DNA of 40,373 bases. Origin: a virus. Shown here one piece after another: positions 34,420 through 40,373 of this stretch. The position numbers were made by a program, and so were the translations under genes. Each line of letters starts with the position of its first letter. The stretch's first letter is position 1. The stretch spans positions 1 to 40,373 of IMG/VR virus record IMGVR_UViG_3300042350_002363; one strand, 5' to 3'. The notes below the pieces were generated by a model. It was not told the DNA's origin. It was given only the letters and a program-made list of their open reading frames with translations, and made no database searches.

Positions 34420-36188
34420 TTCGGCTTGCCCTTCCGGGTCCAGTATTCAAGGATCTGCGCCTCTGTCGGGGACGCGATGCCGGCGCGGACGAGTTGCTGC
34501 TCGGCCATGCGGTACTGCGCGATGGGCACTTCCTGCCCGCCGATGTCGTAGTACGAGGTTCCGAGTTCCTCCTGCGTCATCATGGCGACAGGCATTCGCC
34601 TGTCTGACCAGAACCTGACGGCCACGTATGCCTCGTCGGTGATGGCCTTGCGGATGATGTCGCGCTTCTCCGCATCGCCGATCTTTCCGCCCTTCTCGCG
34701 CTGGCGAACCTCGATCATCTGCTTGACGTTGTTGCGGAAGATGAGGCTCGCCTGCTTGTCCTTCGTGCCTTCCTTCGGGTTGACGTACCTGTCCATGCCG
34801 AAGTCGACGAGCAGTCTGTTGATGTCATCCGCGTCGACCTGCGCCTCAATGATCTTCTCGGGCTGGTTGAGTTCACCGAGCAGCTTGACGTAGGTTCCGG
34901 GCGTCATCTTCGTGCGGTTGCGTTCGAGCCACTCGCGGGTGAGCATTGCCGGGTTGCGCGCCAGCTCCTCCTGCACGCCGATCTCGTCAGACTCGCGCTG
35001 CTGCGCGTAGAACGACTGGCGGTCCTTCGGGCTCAGGGCGGCCATCTGGCTTTCGAGCGCCGGCGGCAGGTTGAACATGGAGTTGCCAGGCACCGCCATG
35101 TGGTTCTCGTAGGCGTCGATCAGGGCGCGGTATTCCTGCGTCCTGAGCGCCTCGTCCTGCGCGTACTGCGTCCTGAGCTGCGCCTGCACCGCCTTGCGGA
35201 CGTCATCGTCCTTGATTGACTCGGCGCGCTCGAGCGCATCGCGCAGCGTGGCCGGCGGCTGTGCGCCCTCGGTCGCCTCCTGCCCGTAGGTCTTGGGGTC
35301 GCTCTTGGCGTACAGCGTGCCCGTTTCCTTGATGCTTGCCGTGAGTTCCCCGATGACGGCGCGCTGCTGGTTGGTCATCACGTTCTCGCGCAGCGCCTGC
35401 GCCGCCCTGGCGTCGAGCATCTCCTGCGTGTCCGGGTCGGACAGGAACTCGTCGGCGGCGGCATACTCGCCGTTGACGAGCATGGAATCCACGATGCCCT
35501 TCGCCATCCGGTCGTGGACCTTCTGCTCAAGTTGCTTCATCTGCGCCGAGTCGGGCGCGTAGCCCATGAGCTCTCCGGCCTTGCGGGCCTCGTCCACGGC
35601 CGTATCGGCGTAGGCGGCATACCTGAGCATCCCGACCGGGCGCCCGGCGGCATCCTTTTCGTTGCGGCTTGCCCAGGCGAAGATGGCGTTGTCGGCGTTC
35701 ACCTCGCTGCGTGCGATGGCCTCGTTCGTGTTCCAGACGCGCACCTGGCCGTTGCGGTGCTGCTGCATCCGGCTCTGGAACATCCCCATGTTCCGGGCGA
35801 GGATCGGCGAGAACATGGCCCGCTGCGTGTCGTTCTTCAGAGTGCCCATCGCCGCCGACCCGGCCTGCGACAGCTCGCCCATCGCCGCCTCGAAGTCGCG
35901 CTCGGACTGCTGCCCGACCGTGCCGAGGAAGCGGTCGGCCACGCGCTGCATGGCCGTCGTGCCCATCACGTCGGCCTGCTTGGTCGTGGCATCGTCGATC
36001 CCGTCCTGGATCGCGGAGCCCAACCGGAAGGCGGCGTTGCCGGCCCCGGTCATCGCCTGCCCGAAGCGGGCGAGCTGCGGCCCGGCGAGGTTCTCGGCGG
36101 CCTGCACGCCCGGCGCCTGGAACTGGCCGATGTCGCCCGGCGCCTGCGGCGCGACCTGCGGGACGAACGTTGTCGGTACGGTGGGCAT
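34416..36188 (-). CDS. Internal virion (ejection) protein, 590 aa
   Basis: 590 residues, nearly all helical and Gln/Ala/Glu-rich: after a Pro-rich start (MPTVPTTFVPQVAPQAPGD) come segments QSERDFEAAMGELSQAGSAAM, NADNAIFAWASRNEKDAAGRPVG, and a last third with NNVKQMIEVRQREKGGKIGDAEKRDIIRKA. The general layout, length and location between a short Ala-rich virion protein and the giant ejection protein match the internal core proteins of podoviruses (T7 gp15/16 or P22 gp16/20 in function, not in sequence). It would form part of the channel for DNA. Its stop overlaps the giant gene start by 4 bp. Confidence 0.72.
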   Translation of the reverse strand: MPTVPTTFVPQVAPQAPGDIGQFQAPGVQAAENLAGPQLARFGQAMTGAGNAAFRLGSAIQDGIDDATTKQADVMGTTAMQRVADRFLGTVGQQSERDFEAAMGELSQAGSAAMGTLKNDTQRAMFSPILARNMGMFQSRMQQHRNGQVRVWNTNEAIARSEVNADNAIFAWASRNEKDAAGRPVGMLRYAAYADTAVDEARKAGELMGYAPDSAQMKQLEQKVHDRMAKGIVDSMLVNGEYAAADEFLSDPDTQEMLDARAAQALRENVMTNQQRAVIGELTASIKETGTLYAKSDPKTYGQEATEGAQPPATLRDALERAESIKDDDVRKAVQAQLRTQYAQDEALRTQEYRALIDAYENHMAVPGNSMFNLPPALESQMAALSPKDRQSFYAQQRESDEIGVQEELARNPAMLTREWLERNRTKMTPGTYVKLLGELNQPEKIIEAQVDADDINRLLVDFGMDRYVNPKEGTKDKQASLIFRNNVKQMIEVRQREKGGKIGDAEKRDIIRKAITDEAYVAVRFWSDRRMPVAMMTQEELGTSYYDIGGQEVPIAQYRMAEQQLVRAGIASPTEAQILEYWTRKGKPK

Positions 36189-36191
36189 TGG

Positions 36192-36908
36192 TCAGATCCT
36201 CTGCGTTCCCACGCCTGCGAGCAGTTCCTCGATGCGGCGGTTCCTGGCCCACGTGGACCCGATCTCGGTGGCGCTGCCGAGGAGGCTGGTGCCGAGGGCC
36301 ATGCCGGGGTAGATCGTGCCTGCGGTCGCCTCAAGGTTCCGGGCCGAGATCCCGGCCATCGTGGCCTGAGCGCCGAGGTTCGTGGCGGCGAGGCGGGCGG
36401 CCTCCTGCTCGCGCACGGTGGCGGCGCTGATGCTCAGGCGGTCGATCTCGGCCATCAGGTCCATGCTGCCGATGATCTCGCGTGCCGATCCTGCGCCGAG
36501 GACGGCCCCGCGTGCGGCCAGTGACGCCCGTGCGCCCGCCCGTGCCTGCCCGGCGCGCATTCCCATGATCCCGGCCCGCATGGCGCCCTCGCGGCCGACC
36601 TGCGCGGCGGTGAACTCGGCGCCCTGCCGGTTGATGCGGGCCATCTCGCCAGCAAACCGCTGGTTCTGCGCCTGCATCTTGAGGGCGTTCTTCTGGCTCT
36701 CGGCGGCGTAGTACGACCCGATGGCGCTCGACGCGGCCCCGAAGATGGAGACAATCGGCCCGGCGACGGTCATGCCCTCGGCGAAGGCCGGGGCGAAGCC
36801 CTGCATGAATGTGCCGCCCGCCGGCGCGGCGCTGGTCAGCATGGTGCCGACCTCCCGCGTCTGGTACGGCATGTTGAGCATCCACTGCTGGGCCGGGGTC
36901 AGGTTCAT
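36192..36908 (-). CDS. Internal virion protein, 238 aa
   Basis: 238 residues. Start MNLTPAQQWMLNMPYQTREVG is followed by a Gly/Ala-rich hydrophobic part (TFMQGFAPAFAEGMTVAGPIVSIFGAASSAIGSYYAA), then a long charged helix (QKNALKMQAQNQRFAGEMARINRQGAEF) and repeated Ala/Gly/Arg helices (GIMGMRAGQARAGARASLAA). This 'hydrophobic patch plus long helix' composition is typical of small ejection proteins of the T7 gp14 type that insert in the outer membrane. Placed 1 bp after the nozzle gene and 3 bp before the 590-aa gene. Sequence family not named. Confidence 0.68.
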   Translation of the reverse strand: MNLTPAQQWMLNMPYQTREVGTMLTSAAPAGGTFMQGFAPAFAEGMTVAGPIVSIFGAASSAIGSYYAAESQKNALKMQAQNQRFAGEMARINRQGAEFTAAQVGREGAMRAGIMGMRAGQARAGARASLAARGAVLGAGSAREIIGSMDLMAEIDRLSISAATVREQEAARLAATNLGAQATMAGISARNLEATAGTIYPGMALGTSLLGSATEIGSTWARNRRIEELLAGVGTQRI

Positions 36909-36909
36909 G

Positions 36910-39900
36910 TCATCCTCCGATGGCGACCTCGAGCGTCAGCCCGACGATGGTCAGGGGCAGCGGATCGGACTGCCGCACGAAGATGCGCCCGGCCTGCTGC
37001 CAGGACGGCGTCAGCTTCACGCCGATCTCGTCCGTCTTCAGGGCCGGCGGGCTGCCGTAGGGCTCCGTGGTGCGCTGCTTGGCCTCGACGAGGTTGTCGA
37101 GGCTTGGGCCGATGAAGATGCCGCTCGAGCTCACCACGCGCAGCCATGCCTCGTTGATGTTCTTGGCGCGGCCCTGCCCGAACGCCTCGACCTGGAGCGT
37201 CATCGGCAGCGTCTCGAGGTCGCTGTCGTAGGGCAGGCCGACATGGACCACGGTCGATGCGCGCTGGAGCGTGACCGTCCCTGCCGTCACGACCTTCTGC
37301 GGCATCACGGCACCGTCCGCGAGGATGCTCACGGTCTTGCCCTCGAGGTGCCCCAGGCCCGAGATGGAGTCGCGTGCGAACGACCACGCCGTGGTCGCCA
37401 CGCCGCGCAGGGCGGGCGCGATCACCTTGTCCACCTTGGCGGTCGCCACCGTGGTGCTCGACGTGCCGAGGATCGTCAGGCGGTACTGCGTGCCGTCCGT
37501 GGCCGTGATGACGATGGCGTCGTTGATGTCCGTGGTCGCCGGGAACTGGAAGATTGCGGTGCTCGCCGTCACGGTCAGGACGTCTGCCGGACCCCAGGTC
37601 GAGCCGCCCGTGACCGTCACCGTGGTCGAGCCCGTGTTCGTGCCGTCGTAGCTCAGGCCGCTGTCCACGAAGAAGCAGTCCTCGATGTCCCCGACCTGGC
37701 GGCTTGCCATGCGCTCGACGTACCGCTTGGTCGTGCCGCCGATGGTGCGCTTCACGATGACGTACAGGCGGTCCTCGACGCCTTCGGCGACCGCCGTGCA
37801 GGACTCGAACGACCCGTCCGTGTCGTGGCGGTGCCATGCGCCGATCTGCTGCTCAGGGATGTAGGTGAGGCCCAGCAGCCTGCCCGTGCTTGAAATGAAC
37901 CACAGGAGCGGCTGCGGAGCCTTGCTGTAGCACATGTCCGAGATGTCGAAGTTGTCGAACAGGTGCGTGGCGCGCAGGCTCAGGTCGCCCGTCACGAATC
38001 CGCTGGCCTGCCACGAGTAGCCGAGCTCGCGCACGTGGCCGTCGCGGGCCGAGCAGTAGACCACCGTGTTGTTGACGATGGACGGCTGGACGTTGTTGGC
38101 CCCGACGTATGCCTGCGGGCGCACGGAGATCGTGGTCGGGGTGATGACGTCGCTGTTGACCGGGGAGATGCGCCACTCTGCGGCGCTCGTCAGCGCGAGG
38201 AGCTGCGTGAGCGGCACCAGGTGGCGGATGGTGTTCGCCTCGCGGGCGGCCACGGTGAAGGAGATGCGGTCGGTGTCCTGCACCGGGATGTGGTAGGACA
38301 TGTCGCTCTCGGTGCCCGTGCGGGTCATCCAGAGCGTCTGGGGCGCGAGCGTGGTCCCGGCGAAGACGCGGCGCTGCTCGAAGTAGCTGACCGCGCCGGG
38401 GAACTGGACCGCCGACAGGACCGCCGCACCGAACGTGGCGCTCGACCCGCCTGCCGCCGAGGTGACGGTGATGGTCGGGCTGGTGTAGTTGCGCCCGCCG
38501 TTCACGACCCGGATGGCGGTAATGACGCCGCCCTGGACGATGGGCTCGAGCACGGCCCCGGTCCCCGTGGTGTCGGTGACGCCGATGGTGACGCTGCCAT
38601 AGACCAGCGGCGTGAGCGTCGGCAGGAGCCGTGCGCCGCTGCCCGCCGTTGGCGTGAATCCGCCTGAGTTTCCGCCTGCCGTGAACGTCGGGTCGCTGTA
38701 CAGGCTTCCGCCGGCCGTGACGGCCACCGCCGTGATGACGCCCGCCGACTCGGTCACGGTGAACGTGGCGCCGCTCCCGGTCGGGTCGGCCACGGTCACC
38801 GATTCACCGTTGTCGTAGTTCGTGCCGCCGGCGATGACGGCCACGGTCTGGAACGATCCGCCGCTCACCACCGTCGAGCCGTAGCCCGAGCCGCCGTTCG
38901 TGACCGGGACCGACAGGATCGCGCCCGGGACGAAGGTCGTGTCCGCGATGGGCGGCGTGATCCCGAGGTTCGGGGCGATGTTGTTGTCCGTGAACGACAG
39001 CGACTGCGTCTGCCCGATGTAGCCGTACAGGCCGCTCTGGCGCTTGTAGACGTTGTAGAGCGCCGCGCCCGCAGACGCCGCCCACGTGACCGTGTTGCTC
39101 GAGCCCGGGGCATTCAGGTTGTTCGTGACGCTCACCGCCACGCTCGGTGCGCTCTCGTCGATCCCGTTCGCGTCCACTGCCGTCACCACGTAGTACGAGT
39201 CCGAGTCGATGGTCTTCGCGCCGAACTGCACGTAGCCGCCGCCAGACCACGCCGTGAACGAGGTCGTGTTCACCGGGACACCGCTGTCGTATGCGCGCAG
39301 CGACAGCGTGGTCGTGCCGGGCGTCGAGTTCACGGTGTAGAACCCGCGCACCTGGGTCATCGTGCCGCCATCGACGTAGACCGGGTCATCGACCGCGAGG
39401 CCGTGGTTGCCGATGGTCGTGATGACGCCCGGGTTCGCCTGCGTGAAGGCCGTGATGTTGAGCGCCTGCCCACGGTTTGCCGTCACCGCGACCGAGGTCG
39501 GGGTGCTCACGTTCGGGACGAATGAGATCGTGGACAAGACCCACGTGGTCGCACCCAGCCGGCGCAGCTCGCGGGGCGCGTAGTTGGGGTGGACGAGCGT
39601 CAGCACGTCCGCCGACTGCACGTAGTGGATGTCGAACAGGTCGGCCTCGGCGTATGGATTCGGGATCTCGTAGATCCCCGCCGGGAGCGCGTACCAGTAC
39701 GTAGCGTTCGGCGGTGCGTTGCCCGTGGTCGCCGCGATGCAGTAGTAGTTCACGCCGCCCGAGGAGACGAGCGCGCCGATCGAGTAGGCCGTGGCATTGT
39801 TGTAGGCGGCAGGCGTGCCGGGTCCGAGCGTGGCGCCCTGCGTGTGGAAGCGGAAGTAGCCAGCGCCGAGCTCAAGCACCATCGTCTGCGTGGTGCTGAA

Positions 39901-40116
39901 CGTGAACGGCAGCAGGCGCGTCTTCTTGCTCGAGTCCTTCACCTCGCGCACGAACTGCGTGCCGGGTCGGTTCTCGGCGGCGCCCTGCGGCAGGGCGATG
40001 AAGTTCCGCATCGTGGCAGCGCCAGTCTGGAAGCGCACGTCATCGATGCGCCCGAACATCTCGGGCGACAGCTCCCCACCTCCGAACGAGCGGTGATAGA
40101 CGCGGGTCTGTGCCAT
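36910..40116 (-). CDS. Tail nozzle/hub protein, 1068 aa
   Basis: 1068 residues. N-terminus MAQTRVYHRSFGGGELSPEMFGRIDDVRFQTGAATMRNFIALPQGAAENRPGTQFVREV is a very recognisable podovirus tail signature ('GGELSPxxxGRxDxxxYxxGxxxxxNxxxxPxGxxxxRPGTxFV'), seen in T7 gp12-like nozzle proteins; many database members are labelled 'ubiquitin-activating enzyme E1 FCCH domain'. The middle has a series of small beta motifs (GGTNYDNGESVTV, GGSLYSDPTFT, GGRNYTSPTITV), probably inserted beta modules; the later part (LLALTSAAEWRIS, VYCSARDGHVRELGYSW, LWFISSTGRLLGLTY) suggests a beta-propeller. It would form the hexameric end of the tail tube and hold the fibres. It ends 1 bp before the next gene. Confidence 0.85.
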   Translation of the reverse strand: MAQTRVYHRSFGGGELSPEMFGRIDDVRFQTGAATMRNFIALPQGAAENRPGTQFVREVKDSSKKTRLLPFTFSTTQTMVLELGAGYFRFHTQGATLGPGTPAAYNNATAYSIGALVSSGGVNYYCIAATTGNAPPNATYWYALPAGIYEIPNPYAEADLFDIHYVQSADVLTLVHPNYAPRELRRLGATTWVLSTISFVPNVSTPTSVAVTANRGQALNITAFTQANPGVITTIGNHGLAVDDPVYVDGGTMTQVRGFYTVNSTPGTTTLSLRAYDSGVPVNTTSFTAWSGGGYVQFGAKTIDSDSYYVVTAVDANGIDESAPSVAVSVTNNLNAPGSSNTVTWAASAGAALYNVYKRQSGLYGYIGQTQSLSFTDNNIAPNLGITPPIADTTFVPGAILSVPVTNGGSGYGSTVVSGGSFQTVAVIAGGTNYDNGESVTVADPTGSGATFTVTESAGVITAVAVTAGGSLYSDPTFTAGGNSGGFTPTAGSGARLLPTLTPLVYGSVTIGVTDTTGTGAVLEPIVQGGVITAIRVVNGGRNYTSPTITVTSAAGGSSATFGAAVLSAVQFPGAVSYFEQRRVFAGTTLAPQTLWMTRTGTESDMSYHIPVQDTDRISFTVAAREANTIRHLVPLTQLLALTSAAEWRISPVNSDVITPTTISVRPQAYVGANNVQPSIVNNTVVYCSARDGHVRELGYSWQASGFVTGDLSLRATHLFDNFDISDMCYSKAPQPLLWFISSTGRLLGLTYIPEQQIGAWHRHDTDGSFESCTAVAEGVEDRLYVIVKRTIGGTTKRYVERMASRQVGDIEDCFFVDSGLSYDGTNTGSTTVTVTGGSTWGPADVLTVTASTAIFQFPATTDINDAIVITATDGTQYRLTILGTSSTTVATAKVDKVIAPALRGVATTAWSFARDSISGLGHLEGKTVSILADGAVMPQKVVTAGTVTLQRASTVVHVGLPYDSDLETLPMTLQVEAFGQGRAKNINEAWLRVVSSSGIFIGPSLDNLVEAKQRTTEPYGSPPALKTDEIGVKLTPSWQQAGRIFVRQSDPLPLTIVGLTLEVAIGG

Positions 40117-40119
40117 CGG

Positions 40120-40373
40120 TCAGCGGCCAGAGATCCAGGGCGTGATGTGGTCGGGCCTGATGTCGCGCTGGCTGGCGTCGGACGCCTTGGCCTGCTGCAC
40201 GTAGACGAGCGCCATCTGCATGCAGCGCCTGCCCTCTGCTGCGCCTTCGGAGCCCTTGATGACCGGGCCGGCAAGCATCGACGCGAGGTGCCATGCGAGC
40301 GCGTTCGAGAACAGCGGGTCAAACTTGGTCGGGTCGGTGACGAGCGCCTGGTAGCGCAGGAGCGCGTTCTCCT
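40120..40373 (-). CDS. Tail tube adaptor protein (5' part outside window)
   Basis: Reading frame open to the right edge with stop at 40120, giving the last 83 residues: ENALLRYQALVTDPTKFDPL, then NALAWHLASMLAGPVIKG, and QMALVYVQQAKASDASQRDIRPDHITPWISGR. The 'TDPxxFDxLFxxALAWxLAxxLAxPxxK' pattern and the ending are those of T7 gp11-type tail tubular/adaptor proteins that dock on the portal. Length of the family (about 190-230 residues) implies that ~110-150 N-terminal residues lie outside. It is followed 3 bp later by the nozzle gene, the normal order. Confidence 0.78.
   Translation of the reverse strand, partial: ENALLRYQALVTDPTKFDPLFSNALAWHLASMLAGPVIKGSEGAAEGRRCMQMALVYVQQAKASDASQRDIRPDHITPWISGR

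Noticed and set aside
1-40373. tRNA genes, CRISPR arrays, insertion sequences, integrase and attachment site
   Set aside because: No tRNA-like T-loop/anticodon arrangement, no regular spaced repeats, and no transposase or integrase motifs found by reading. Terminal repeats at the window edges were not seen either.

Overview
The window is most of the genome of a tailed, podovirus-like bacteriophage, probably an assembled contig. The evidence is a large terminase, a T7-type head-tail connector (portal), a major capsid protein, internal virion (ejection) proteins, tail tube/nozzle proteins and a run of tail fibres and tailspikes. Base composition is GC-rich (roughly 60-70% in most lines I counted). 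The capsid-side order (portal, 265-aa virion protein, Bbp19-like protein, scaffold, capsid) resembles the Bordetella phage BPP-1 group as I remember it. I see no reverse transcriptase or diversity-generating retroelement. No integrase, phage RNA polymerase, DNA polymerase, tRNA or CRISPR array is recognisable. The host cannot be named from the sequence; a Gram-negative host is suggested by the lipoprotein/spanin-like lysis gene.

Layout. Both ends cut through structural genes on the minus strand: the capsid gene runs off the left edge and a tail-tube adaptor gene runs off the right edge. On a circular map the two edges would lie next to each other, so the window is probably nearly the whole genome, lacking perhaps 1-3 kb. 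From right to left on the minus strand come adaptor (40120-end), nozzle (36910-40116), two internal virion proteins (34416-36908), a 2823-aa polyvalent ejection protein (25948-34419), tail fibre, glycine-rich fibre, tail accessory protein and tailspike (20234-25895), then holin-like, YadA-like, lipoprotein and small membrane genes (17438-20237). The left block, also minus, carries small regulators, terminase small and large subunits, a GNAT acetyltransferase, portal, virion proteins, scaffold and capsid (7900 to 1).

The early module is on the plus strand from 11336 to 17371: a chain of short overlapping genes, a C5 cytosine methyltransferase with a second gene in another frame inside it, RusA resolvase, Bet/RecT annealase and Gp157. 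It ends in a strong intrinsic terminator. A divergent minus cluster (9566-11181) encodes a metallophosphoesterase, two small basic proteins and a tiny HExxH protein. A single unidentified plus gene (8880-9464) sits behind an almost 1 kb structured noncoding region (7901-8879) with a good sigma70-type promoter, a possible small RNA and an operator-like palindrome.

How it works together. Early genes modify phage DNA and support recombination-based replication using host polymerases. The left minus block packages DNA and builds the head. The right minus block builds the tail and the ejected protein complex, and recognises and lyses the host. The most interesting features are the gene-within-gene in the methyltransferase and the giant polyvalent protein, in which an ADP-ribosyltransferase-like region of lower GC is bracketed by repeated EQAA linkers ahead of a zinc-peptidase-like region.
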